NCBI GenBank assembly: GCA_964020155.1
Contig: OZ026549.1
Coordinates: forward strand, 1,423,633-1,487,632
Origin: Chondrilla cf. caribensis
Taxonomy: Eukaryota > Porifera > Demospongiae > Chondrillida > Chondrillidae
Length of the DNA: 64,000 bases
Direction of reading: 5' to 3'
Every line of letters starts with the position of its first letter. Position 1 is the first letter of the stretch. Shown here piece after piece: positions 36,509 to 48,900 of this stretch. The translations under genes were made by a program, and so were the position numbers. Below the pieces are notes generated by a model, which saw only the letters and a list, made by a program, of their open reading frames with translations, was not told where the DNA came from and did not search any database.

Positions 36509-37818
36509 ATGGCAGAAAAAGTGACATCTTCTAGTCCTCCAGAGGATATGGAATCCTCGCGTTGTCAGTTGAAAGGTATCGAAAGTAAGTCCAACGTCAT
36601 GGTTGTGTTTACTGCTACTTCTGTAGCTACTTCTTACCTACTGCATGGTCGCGATCGACGGCTGTCCGACGGTAGCTACCCAGGGACGCGATCTTTCCTT
36701 CCATTCTTAGACATCATAACTTCAGGGGTCAAACTGTGGACTATACTTAATAATTAGACATACCCAGTTGAAGTACTCTCCCGTTCATCAAATCTACACA
36801 CGCATACTATCACTACTGATAGCTATTCACTTAGCTAAGCTGTAACCTATTGTTATAGATGATCATCAACAATCCTTATTTCACTCGTTCACGTCTTGTC
36901 CGGTCACTTGTGACCGATCAATACACTGACTGCTTGGTGTCATTCATGTGAGATGTACTGAAGTGAACTTGAAGGAGTGTTGTTCTCAGAACCTGTACAA
37001 TGACATGGACACATGTATTCCTTGCTATCTACAGGACTACATCCATCATATTGTACATCGTTCTCATGTGTGCATGGGAGGCTATATTTTTAACTGATGA
37101 ATTCCTACATGTCTAGCTACATGTATAGTAGTGTGTCTACATCCTCACTATCTACAGGATCACATATTTCACATTCTTATAATTAACTAGAAATCAGTTG
37201 TTAATGTACACATTCCTATCTCAGTGTGCATTATTTTGTGTTTATGCTTATGTACCAATTTGTCATTAGGTCCTATACCTTTGCGTATATTGAAAGTCAT
37301 TTGTGAAATTCTAATTACCTGTACATCATACACAATTATGAAGATCATTAATTGTTTTGATTATAATTGTTTGCTATTTATCTTATTAATTATATGCCCT
37401 ACAGACATGACTCCTTCTGATATTGGTCTACAAGGAATATTGAAGAATTGTCCTCTTTGGTACGAATATGCCATTTCCTTGGGTCTGAGTGCTGATATGA
37501 TGAAGTACTATGTTGAGCAACCGCAGGAAGCATTGAGAGGATTGCTGGCTCTGAAGTACTGGAGGGACGGGCAGTGTGGGTCCGGCTATCCCGCTACATG
37601 GAAGTTCCTCCTTGGTGTCATCAAGGATCGTTTGGGATCCAATGTGGCCGAAGACTTGGAGGAATTGATTATCACTAATGACACCTGGAGCCTGACCAGT
37701 CCCAGAGGTGTGTTATTGACTTGACATGTGTGGTAGAAATTGAACCTGGTATACGACTGTTTGGATGGAGGTTGCTCTATTGGGTACCTGAATGTATTTA
37801 AGGCATTTATAGTGTATC

Positions 37819-37878
<60 letters not shown>

Positions 37879-40800
37879 GTGTGCATGCATGCCTGTGCAA
37901 CAGTGTTGCCATAATAATCATGATATGTTATCTATTGCAATACCCAGTTCTGTATGCTGCGTTCCTGCTAATGAGATTTGACTTTTCACATGACAGTAGC
38001 TATCCAAGATATTATCCACATGTCATTGAAATTACATAATATTATGCTGATTTATGTGTAACATTTCACATGACAGTATATGTATGTAGATCAACTTTCT
38101 CATTTTCCCTGTATCATTAGAATCCTCCAGCACTCATGATATACCAGGTCCTGTTGACAGACCACAGGGAAGTACACAGAAAGTAAGTTAGTATCTGACC
38201 TCATTGTCCATAGTTTCAAGCAGTACAGTACTCCTTTATACTTGATTCCAACATGGATGGTATACTAAGGGATCCATGATTCCCTTATGAGGGTGAACTG
38301 GTGTACGTATGTTAGGAGTTCATTGTTTGTATACGTAGGTGGTCATGTTAAGTAAACTCCCCCTGGGGTCTGTTGTGACAGTTGTAGGCTTGGGGTCTCC
38401 ATCACACTGTATTCCTATTCCTATACCAACTGTGTATACCACATACTAGGTATGTGTGTACTGTGTACGTATATCTGTGATTGATGTCCTATAGTCTCCC
38501 ACTCGTATGTGAGTGGTATGTGATTTTCTCACACAAGCAGTTGTCCTGGTTGTAGGAGGTAGCCTGTATGTAAGGGATCCTACTACTCTGTAGGGGCTAA
38601 CACTGACATCTTTAATCCCTCAATTCATGACCTCTTCAGCTCCAATCATTAGTACACTTGTGTACATACGTAGATCTTTGCACAGCTGTCCTCAGTGCTC
38701 CTTTGTGACACTGTAATCATGATAGACCCCAGCTGTGTGTCTACAGGATATAGACACACAGCAGTGCCTTTGATCTCACCTCGTACTGGGGTACAAGTAT
38801 ACTGTATATGGCAGCATTATGATATAATGTAAATTTTAACATGATCATTTCAACTCATTCATAATACATACATATGCCCCCTAGGATCAACTTGCAGACC
38901 CACTGGTCCAGAAACTGAAGGGCCATGCCTACAACCAATATGAAAGGTTCAAGGTAGGAGAAGGAGGGAGAAAAATGGAGTACGTTCGACTAGCAGTACT
39001 CCCAGGCCAGCCAGATGTACCAAAGGAACCAGAAACGGCAAATAGTCGTCTTGTTTTCCTCCAAAAGTACAGAGACTGTGGAACAGTAGGCAAGGAGGTC
39101 GATCGCTACATAGATGCCTCAGAGCTTCTTCGCAAAGGAAGTGATAGTCTGAGGGTCATCTACGGTCATGCAGGTATCGGGAAGACAACCCTTCTGAAGC
39201 ATATCAGCCGAGCACTAGCCAGGAAGGAAGTGGAGAGTGACTACACCTTAGTGCTCTATTTTCCTCTGAGGGAGAAGACTGTGTCTAGTGCCAAGGACCT
39301 GGAGGAGCTGCTGTCATACTATACCTCAGGAGACAAGAAACTGGACCTCTCTGAGTTGAGCCAATCTCTGATCGATACATCAGGAAAAGATGTTCTCTTC
39401 ATCTTCGATGGAGCCGATGAAGTCAGAGAACTCCTCTCCACTCGAAACAGTAGCATCTTCCAGGAAATCATTCAAGGTCGAAGCCTTCCTCAAGCCAATG
39501 TGATTGTCACCAGTCGTCCCGGAAGCCTCCCATTCCTTCAAGAACACAGTACAGTGTTCTACGAGATTCATGGATTTGATGAAGAATCCATCCAAAGCTA
39601 TGTCTGTGAATTCTTCCGAGCCAAACCTGAGGAAGGACAGAAGATGCTGGATGAGCTGCGTTCCCGTCCGGACCTCATGGGAGGGGCCTACATTCCAATG
39701 AATCTCTTTATCTTCTGTTCCATTTATGCAGGTCGTAAATTTCCTCCCACAATGACCCTCTGCTACAGCCAATTTATTTGTAATGTGATCACAAGGGAAT
39801 CTAAGAAGAGTGGCATCCCCTGTAGAGTGGACCCACTCCTCAATAGTTTATCAGATGACGTGAAGAGATTGTTGGAATCTCTTAGTTCATTGGCCTATGA
39901 AGGCATGATGGCAACTCCGCCCACCTTTGTGTTTGATGAAGCCGATATCCGAAGAGCTTTCCCCACCCTCCAATCAAAAGAGTACATCGAGGAATTTCTC
40001 TTCAAAGGACTCCTCCACCAACACTCCAGCTCAGTTGGGTTCGCAGCCAGATGTAGTTTCAACTTTTCCCACACGACCAATCAAGAATTCTTCACCGCTT
40101 ATCACATCTCTCAGCTTTCAACAAAGAAGCAACTGAAGTTTTTGAAACGGAACATTTCCAACCCTAAATTCGCCATGGTGATTCGTTTCTATGCTGGTCT
40201 AACAGGTCTATCCTCACCCAAGGTCTCCAGATTTCTGTGCCAACCCGATTACGATCCTTCCTTTCTTGATTCTCTTCGTAGTCTATTTTCTTCACATTCT
40301 TTGTCTCTCCCATCAGGGTGTAACAATAGCAATCCTCACCTTTTGTATCTTTTTCACTCTCTTTACGAGTCCCAAAACTCAGATTTGACACAAAACATTG
40401 TACAACACCTCAACCAATCACTTTATTTTGATCTCCATCTCACTCCTCATGATACTCTTGCTATTGCTCACTGTTTGAGTAAATGCACTCATTTGAGAGA
40501 ACTGTATTGCTTCGCCCAGCTTCATTCATCATCTTTGCCTCATGTCTTTCCTATCTTACAAGCAAATGTTCATTTACAGTATTTATATCTCAGGGTACAT
40601 CACTTGTCCTCAGCAGGTGAGACATCCTGTTAGTGAATTATTTGTATGTTTATCTTATTCAATGTCCAATGCACTATTCCACATGTGTACTAGTGTGTTT
40701 TGCAGTGTGTGCTACATAACATGCCTTATTCAGCATACACTGTTCATGTGTACTTGTAGTTGACGTATTATGTATTGATGTACATGACATGCTATTTGTA

Positions 40801-42456
40801 GAATTTGTGTACAATTTTGTGTGTATAATGTTTGTCAGTGAAGTGCTTTTATCATTATTTACATTTAGATGCCAGTGGTCTAATCAGTGTGACATCAATG
40901 GAGAGGTTGAACCTTGGAGTGGGAGAGACAACTCTGTCTACATTGTCAGCCATTTTTGATAGCACTACCATTGTGGATTTAACACTTCACATGTATGATC
41001 TTAATGTGTTTGGTCTTGAAACTGTGAGTAAAATATGATCTGTTGAATAGCAAAGGACTTAACCCTTTAATTTCTGAATCCTCTCCATCTAACAGGACAT
41101 TGACAATGAGCAGAGTAAGTCAGAGCTGATTCATTCAGTGACAAAGAATACCACTTTGAGGAAACTGGACCTAGTGGGTGAATCCTACTTCATGGTACCA
41201 GTGCTACATCGTGTAGCAGGTAATACTACAATTGAAGACCTTGCAGTGTACGGTGAGTTAATTGAAGGTTATTTCTACTTACCATGACAACAGTGTTATT
41301 TTTTCATCCTAAATTTATAACATGCTCACTTTCTTAATGTGCAGGACCAGTAGTTGGTGAGGATGATGTAGCAAAAACACTGGCCACCACCTGTGTTGCA
41401 AACACAAAGTTGAGGAGAGTTATGATGATGGATATTCCACCTCTACCTGTGATGAAATCACTTGCTACTAGACAAGTACCACTAGAAGAGCTTGTGATCC
41501 TTACACCTTTGGTATGTTGACTCCAATGTGTGATTGAACAGCTGATGTACGTACGTACATGTGTGATTTGTGTTGTGTTGAGATGAGGATGTGTTTACCA
41601 TTAGGTCATTGCTATGGAGGCTCCACTTCAGTATCTTTATGAATTAACAGTTCTTTGTTCATTGCCAAATATAGGCGATATGCAAATTTATACCCACCGC
41701 CCATGATAATAGGGTCACAAAAACATGATTTCCCTCAAAGCTGCCTATATATACAACACCATACATTCACATGAACTCATTTACCATTGAACCCAATGAC
41801 CCCATTATTGTGGGCAATGGGCGTAAAAATGTATTACATTGTCTATCAAATTTCATTGATCCATGAGTACCTCTGATTCCAAGTAGTTATGTACACAGTG
41901 CACCTGTAGTTACATCTTTGTCTCAAAATACATCAGGTAATTGTACTGTGTACATGTGACAATCATGTGACTACATATTATATCAGGACACCATTCACTC
42001 ATTCAGTAACTTTGTCAGGTTACGAGAGTACTATAGTGTGTACTGGACAAACAAGATCACTTTGTAGTGGTCCAGGAAGAGGAATTGTCACTGAATGTTG
42101 TAAACATCCACATCTTCATTCTCATCCTGTCCTTCCAGCACTATGTACTGTAGATGTAGAGTGTCTGACCTTTGAGGTCAGTTGTTTATTATTGTGGTCT
42201 TGTTCATTGTTATTGACAGAGTTTGAAGAGAGTGTTTAGTGAAGATGAGTTGAAGGAGATGGAGATGTATGCTGCGGAGATGAAAGTAGAGAAGGTCACT
42301 TTCCATGTTTTGTACACTGGCATATGTGATGCTATTTCCACTGGATTGGGAATAAACAAGGTGGTGAAACAAGTGACCTTGTCTGGTGTACCAAAGGAGA
42401 AGAAAGAGTTTGTCAAATCAAAGTTGTTGTCCATAAAAACTGTAACTGTTAAGTAG
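36509..42456 (+). CDS. NLR3: Death domain - NACHT - LRR innate immune receptor (most intact copy)
   Basis: Exons in phase: 36,509-36,584 (MAEKVTSSSPPEDMESSRCQ..), 37,405-37,707 (Death), 38,121-38,182 (linker), 38,885-40,616 (NACHT), 40,869-41,023, 41,096-41,252 and 41,345-41,511 (LRR), 41,605 onward (LRR), then probably 42,007-42,176 (Cys-rich) and 42,220-42,456 (C-terminal). No stop interrupts the first seven exons (884 codons). The exon at 41,605 has an extra TA (AATATAGG against AATAGG in the others), which ends the frame at about 41,698; this may be the real end, with the last two exons unused. The product would be a cytosolic ATP-dependent sensor signalling through Death-Death contacts. 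It differs from NLR1/2 by its whole 5' block. Confidence 0.85.
37405..37707 (+). CDS. NLR3 exon 2: Death domain
   Basis: A 303-bp exon (acceptor CCTACAG, donor CAGAG|GTGTGT, phase 1 in and out) encodes WYEYAISLGLSADMMKYYVE, a GLLALKYWRDG helix, ATWKFLLGVIKDRLG and AEDLEELI. The W..A..LGL, L..W and ATW..LL..L spacing is the classic Death-domain helix 1-5 pattern, so this is a different effector from the CARD-like exon at the same position in NLR1 and NLR2. The first exon may splice to it directly (36,584 phase 1). Confidence 0.85.
37820..37876. repeat. (GT)n microsatellite at the NLR module-swap boundary
   Basis: A pure TG run in intron 2 of NLR3. Upstream sequence is Death-type specific; downstream from about 37,930 (GTTCTGTATGCTGCGTTCCT) the sequence is shared with NLR1 and NLR2. 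Confidence 0.95.
38885..40616 (+). CDS. NLR3 NACHT exon
   Basis: A 1,732-bp exon from CCTAG|GATCAACTT. Walker A reads GHAGIGKTT, with His for the Gln of the other two copies; the invariant GxGKT core is unchanged. Walker B LFIFDGADEV, TSRPGSL and the winged-helix motif are present. It has the same length as NLR1 and lacks the NLR2 insertions. Confidence 0.88.
42220..42456 (+). CDS. NLR C-terminal exon (unit C)
   Basis: Phase-0 exon after TTGACAG encodes SLKRVFSEDELKEMEMYAAE, a GICDAISTGLGINKVVKQV segment and VKSKLLSIKTVTVK. The LxxVxF...L..N..LKxVxL spacing resembles a last degenerate LRR capping the array. Paralogues: 8,554-8,808, about 29,851-30,029 (truncated) and 45,274-45,537. Confidence 0.6.
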   Translation, partial: SLKRVFSEDELKEMEMYAAEMKVEKVTFHVLYTGICDAISTGLGINKVVKQVTLSGVPKEKKEFVKSKLLSIKTVTVK

Positions 42457-42807
42457 TATTTTCTGAGCATGTCATGGCTGTTTGTTGTATTATCCTATTA
42501 TCTGTTAGGCAATTTGATAATTATAATAATATTATAATTAATGCTGAATGAGTTATAACGTATAATATATAACTAAACCAATTATATAACATTATTGCTA
42601 TACGATTATAGTATTATAATATACACATGCATAATATTTTTAAAATATGAAGAAATCTCAACAATAATAGATAATACTATTATGCATGACAGATATCATG
42701 ATATGCATACATACAAAGCAAGATGAGAGATAATATACAGTTAGTTGGAAATAATACTATCTAATAGCATGAATAAACCAAGGATTTCATCTTGTCAATG
42801 AGCTCAT

Positions 42808-43718
42808 TCACCAATCTTCAAATGGTGAATCCACAGATCCTTCACCAAAGCTGCACAGGGGAAGACCAACAGTGAGTACTAACAGGTGCACAGAGTTAAG
42901 ATAGTGAACACACTGCTTGTGTGTGATGGGGTGTGCTGTGAGTGTGCATGTAATTGATGTACGTACGTATGTATCATTCAGGTACAGTGCAGACCTCAGC
43001 ATGACACACACAGTACTCGTGTACAAGTAATCAACTGGACATAAATACCCATGTATGTACAGTAGAAAACTGTTGAGACAAACTACAAGGGACCCACAAA
43101 ATCAGTTCTTGTTATCGGATGTTCTTATCAGGATTTGCTTACCATAGGTACACTACTACAGTAAACCAAAGCTCTTCAATCGGTTTGCATTGAGAAGACA
43201 TTTGTCTTAAGGTGTTTGTTCCTGTTTGTTTGCTTGTTGGTCTCTACTGTATGTACATGTACATTCCGCTAATGAATACAAGCAGAGTTGAGTGTGAGGT
43301 GTGATCGTAGTACATGTGTGTACATTTATGGACATGATAGTGGGTACACATGTACTGTACACACCCCTCATGTATGCTAGTACGTACCTGTAAGAGTCAT
43401 TGGAAGGTAGGGGGATACTAAACTCATCTACTCTTCCATTCTGTTTGGACGCCTGGTGCTGTTCTTGCTTGGCTGCCTTCTCCTTCATTACAATCTCCAT
43501 GTATTTCTACAGCACAGGGTCCACATGTACATGTGAATACAATATGTATGCAGATAATACTACACACAGTATGTACATACACTTTACGTATGTGTGAGCC
43601 TAGTACGTACATACAGATGTATACTGTACGTACATATGACAGTGTACTACTTGACATACCATTCCAGATTCTTTCTCAGTGGCTGTCTTTGTCAGTTCAT
43701 CAATAGCTGCCTTCATTT
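42808..43718 (-). pseudogene. OFD1 3'-end fragment 3
   Basis: Terminal exon 42,808-42,850, tail of exon 13 (about 43,387-43,508, KYMEIVMKEKAAKQEQHQAS) and exon 11 (43,660-43,718). Same structure and same pre-exon stop as fragments 1 and 2, so all three derive from one already truncated ancestor. Confidence 0.8.
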
Positions 43719-43860
43719 CTGGAGGAACGTATGTACATACGCAATTGCATGAATCAACATTCATCATAGATTCTACTCACATTTACAGCACACAAGTACA
43801 GTAGGTTACAGTACAGTATGTACAAACACACGTGTACATGTATTAGTTATACTGTACTTT

Positions 43861-43959
43861 TGTTGGGTACATGGGAGTACACTCAGTGTTAGGAAGAGAT
43901 ATCACTTTGCCCTCCCTACATTGCTTCCTAACACTAAGCATGTTCCCATGTAGCCAACA
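43861..43959. mobile_element. 99-bp fold-back MITE, copy 2
   Basis: Nearly identical to 10,591-10,689, again followed by the inverted piece of OFD1 exon 11 at about 44,003-44,055. Confidence 0.65.
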
Positions 43960-44234
43960 ATAGCGGGCATAACAAATATGTATCCCGTCAAACTTGAACG
44001 TGGTAACAAAGAGAGCTAGTGAGAAAGAAGCTGAAATGGTGGATCAAGTAGTACTCTGTCATATGTATGCATGTATGTGTACTGGGCACATACATATGTA
44101 TGTACATACATGACCTACACACATAATATGTACAATAATATCTACTCAGGGGACCAACATTCCTACATGTTATCAGCGTATGAATACGAACACTCATTAG
44201 ATCACGTGTGCACCAGCCGCTGTACGGTTTGCTG

Positions 44235-45537
44235 AGAACTCACTCGTATATGATGTCCTCTAGTCCTTCAAGTCACAGGTCTTCGAGAAGATAGTAGAAG
44301 GGTGTCCACTCGTTCTCGACAAACATTGAGCATATCAGACGATCCAGTTTCCTCCCTGTCCCTGGACCATGTAGTCAAATGGTTGATAGCGAGACGATTA
44401 TTGAAGAGGGAATTCCTGTTTCTCATAGACTAACAGGAGTGTATATTTACCTGGACACACACACCTAGCTTACATTCGTTCGCTACCTCCGTTGTTATCC
44501 TGTGCGTAGATTGATGGTAGAAAAAGCGACGTCTTCCAGTCCTCCATAGGATCATAGACTCTACATCCTAAGGAATCCTCTCGTTGTCAGTTGAAAGGTA
44601 ACGCAATGGCTAAGACGTAGATCCCTCTTTCGACCCGGCCGAAGTCCAAGCATTGAAGATTTGATCTGGTAAGCTTCATTGTATCATAGACACTCTAAAC
44701 CATAGACACTCTAAACTACGTAGTTTAGAGTGTCTATGCTTCAACAAAGGCTTAAGTGTGGTTATATTCGCAGTAGATGGCCAAAAACACAATCCTCACA
44801 GCTGTCTATAATACATCATACATTCGCATGAATTTGTTCACCGTTGAAGCTGATGACCCCATAATTGTGGGCAGTGGGTGTAAGAATGCATATTGTCCAT
44901 CAATTCTCATTGATCCACAAGTACCTCTAATTCCAAGTAGTTATGTACACAGTACACCTGTAGTTACATCTTTGTCTCAAAGTACATCAGTTATTTGTAC
45001 TGTGTACATGTGACAATCATGTGACCACATATTATATCAGGACACCATTCACTCGTTCAGTAACTTTGTCAGGTTACGAGAGTACTTTAGTGTGTACTGG
45101 ACAAACAAGATCACTTTGTAGTGGTCCAGGAAGAGGAATTGTCACTGAATGTTGTAAACATCCACATCTTCATTCTCATCCTGTCCTTCCAGCACTATGT
45201 ACTGTAGATATAGAGTGTCTGACCTTTGAGGTCAGTTGTTTATTATTGTGGTCTTGTTCATTGTTATTGATAGGATAGGGAGAGAGTGTTTAGTGAAGAT
45301 GAGTTGATTCAGAAGGAGATGGAGAAGTATGCTGCAGAGATGAAAGTAGTGAAGGTCGCTTACAATGTTCAGCACAACACTGGTATATGTGATGCTATTT
45401 CAACTGGATTGGGAAGAAACAAGGTGCTGAAACAAGTGACCTTGTTTGGTGTATCAAAGGAGAAGAAACAGTTTGTCAAATCAAAGTTGTCATCCATAAA
45501 AACTGTAATTATTATAATAATAATAATTAACTGTTGA
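44235..45537 (+). pseudogene. NLR4: internally deleted NLR (5' module joined to 3' exons)
   Basis: 44,235-44,680 is the Death-type 5' module; its ATG (44,606) is followed by GCT AAG ACG TAG, so it is dead. At 44,681-44,735 a palindromic CATAGACACTCTAAAC repeat joins it directly to NLR 3' sequence. That sequence has an exon at 44,777 onward (MAKNTILTAVYNTSYIRMNL), the Cys-rich exon 45,061-45,230 and the C-terminal exon 45,274-45,537, whose end has run into an ATT repeat (VIIIIIIINC). Death-fold, NACHT and LRR exons are all missing. Confidence 0.75.
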
Positions 45538-45985
45538 GTAGTAATAGTTTTGTTGTTCTCTGAACATTGCATGTCATGGCTGTTTGTTGTATTATATTCC
45601 TATTATCCTATTATCTGTAATGCAATTATATTATTTAATTTTGCAATTATAATAAGCGAATGAGTTATAGAATAACTAAACCATACAGATAAAATATTAT
45701 AAGTAATAATATCGATAATATATAAACGCAACAAGTTATGCATAATATATAATATATCATAATTATTATATTATGTATGATTAGTATTAGTACATATTAT
45801 TATAATATTAAAAAATGGAGGAATCTCAACAATAATAGATAATAATATTATACATGACTGATATTATAATATACGTACATACAAAGCTAGATGAGAGATA
45901 ATATACAGTTAGTGGGAAATAATACTATCTAATACTATCTAATAGCATGAATAAACCAAGGATTTCATCTTGTCAATGAGCTCAT

Positions 45986-48900
45986 TCACCAATCTTCAAA
46001 TGGTGAATCCACAGATCCTTCACCAAAGCTGCACAGGGGAAGACCAACAGTGAGTACTAACAGGTGCACAGAGTTAAGATAGTGAACACACTGCTTGTGT
46101 GTGATGGGGTGTGCTGTGAGTGTGCATGTAATTGAAGTAATATGTACGTGTGTACCATTCAGGTACAGTGCAGACCTTAGCATGACACACACAGTACTCG
46201 TGTACAAGTAATCAACTGGACATAAGTAACCATGTATGTACAGTAGAAAGCTGGTGAGACAAACTACAAGGGACCCACAAAATCAGTTCTTGTTATCGGA
46301 TGTTCTTATCAGGATTTGCTTACCATAGGTACACTACTACAGTGAACCAAAGCTCTTGAATTGGTTTGTATTAAGGAGACATTTGTCTTAAAGGTGTTTG
46401 TTCCTGTTTGTTTGTTTGTTGGTCTCTACTGTATGTACATGTACATTCCACTAATGAATACAAGCAGAGTTGAGTGTGAGGTGTGATCGTAGTACATGTG
46501 TGTACATGTAGTAGTTATACCCCGCAGGCACATTCATTAACGTGGGCTGGTATCGATTGAAGTTTTTCAACAAAGAGCAGTAAGAAGGCCCAATAATGCT
46601 ACAGCAATTGTCGTTCCTTTGGTAAATTTTATACTCCGAGGCTCACTGTTTCAGCAAGTTTCCTCTTTCGTTCGTTCGTTCAGTAGATATTCCAAGGCTC
46701 GTGGGCTTGGCAAGTTTCCTCGTTTGCTCAGTAACTATCCGAAGCTTGTTAGATTAAAACTGGGGTACATCACAAATGTACCCCAGTACATTGTGAATGT
46801 ACTCATGTCAGCACTTTTGTAGTTGATTGAAAACGACCACGTATCGGGGTACATACGTACGTACGTATATGGACATGACAGTAGGTAGACATTAGTGTTG
46901 GGCGGTATACCGGTTTCACGATAATATCACGGTAGGCTTGCATATATACGATCATTGTATCGTCTCCGTTTCCCAAACTGTACGATAATCCTTGCAGAGG
47001 GTATACCGGTATATCTTAGCACTGTTAAGATAACCGTGATGTCACAATTAACCACGCACGTGAATACAATTAGCACATGTAAACACTATGGCGGGCGAAA
47101 CTCGTTTAGTGAAGAAGCTGAATTCTAAAAGTATTGTTTGGACCTATTTTGGGCTAGAAGCAGATGGGCATACATTAATTTTGAGCTCATTGTATGTGTA
47201 TCAGAATAAATTTCAAAGCATGGATCAAGTGCAGTGCCTAGACCAGCTATAAATATAATAATATTATACGTATGAATATCCCTAGCCCTAACAGGTAGGG
47301 TCAGCTAGGTAGGGTCAGGGGTAGGGAGTAGGGTAGGGTCAGGGGTAGGGGGGGAGGGGGTAGGGGTTACGGTTAATGTTACTTATGCATTGATTAATGG
47401 TTGGTCCAGGGACTGCACTTGATCCCAAAGCTTACATGAATGAATATATCGCGATAATCGTGAGACTTTGTTGGTGATAATGGTGTGTTTCAATTTTGGA
47501 TATCGCCCATCACTAGTACACATGTACTGTACACACCCCTCAAGTATGCTAGTACGTACCTGCAAGAGTCATTGGAAGGTAGGGGGATACCAAACTCATC
47601 TACTTTTCCATTCTGTTTGGACGGCTGGTGCTGTTCTTGCTTGGCTGCCTTCTCCTTCATTACAATCTCCATGTACTTCTTCAACACAGGGTCCAAATGG
47701 TCCTCATCTGGTGTGACAGTAACAGCCTCTTTGGTAGTGGCCTCCTTGGTAGTCCCCCCCTTGGTAGCGGACTCCTCGTCAAATGTACCCTCCTGTTCAA
47801 CACCTGAACTCACCCCATCCAGGGATCCATTAGCGTGTCCATTATTCTCTGAGACTGGTCTGTCATCAACTTGACACTGTTTGAGAAGCATTTCTTGCTC
47901 TTCTCTTCGTCTCTTTTCTCTTTCCTTCAGCTTCTCCTTCCTCTGTTGCTCCCATTCATCATCACTCACGGTTTCACTGATAGTGGCCATTTTGTTACTT
48001 GTGTGTTGTGTGAGTGGCGCAGTGGGTGACTGATCCTCTCCCTGCCAGAGACTGTCAAGGGAAATATTCCTCCCCTCAAAGGTCACCACATCTCGGGGTG
48101 GCAATGTTGACGTGGTGGCCTGGGATGTGTGGTGTTGAGGGAGTGCATGGCTTTGATGTTCAACGGGCTTCTCCAGCACATCAGAGAGGTGGCCGTTCGG
48201 TTGAACGACATCAATCTCAGGGGATCCTGCAGGTGGCGGCTCCTCGATACAATCGCTTGGTGCAAGTGGTGGTGGGACTATGTCAACAGTCGATACTGAA
48301 GTGGGTGAGGGTGAGGGTGAAGTGGTGGAGGGTGAGGATGGTGTGGTGGAGGGTGACGATGATGTGGAATCTGATGTAGTCACCTGCAACTGTTCAGTTA
48401 CTGTGTTGGCTACAGCTGTAGTTGTCATGTGAACTGACATGAGAGGAAGAGATGTTCCAACTGGTTGTGGTGTGGGCGTTCCAACTGGTTGTGGTGTGGG
48501 CGTTCTAACTGGTTGTGGTGTGGGCGTTCCAACTGGGTGTGGTGTGGGCATTCCAATTGGGTGTGGTGTGGGCGTTCCAACTGGGTGTGGTGTGGGCGCT
48601 CCAACTGGGTGTGATGTGGGTACTCCAACTGGGTGTGGTGTGGGCATTCCAACTGGGTGTGGTGTGGGCATTCCAACTGGGTGTAGTGTGGGCGCTCCAA
48701 CTGGGTGTGGTATGGGTACTCCAACTGGGTGTAGCGTGGTTGAGAAGATGGATCCATTAGACTGGACAATTGGTCGAGAGAGTGTACCAAAGGATTGAGG
48801 AGCTTGGTATGTCGTTGGCTGTGAAATCACCATGCCATGAGAAGTAAGGACCCCGGAGGATACATCTGATAGATGGCTCATTTGAGCACTGTGAGTAGAT

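Noticed and set aside
47490..47559. OFD1 ending by read-through of exon 13
   Set aside because: The donor GCAG|GTACGT and the phase-matched terminal exon, kept in four copies, are better supported; the read-through tail resembles intron.
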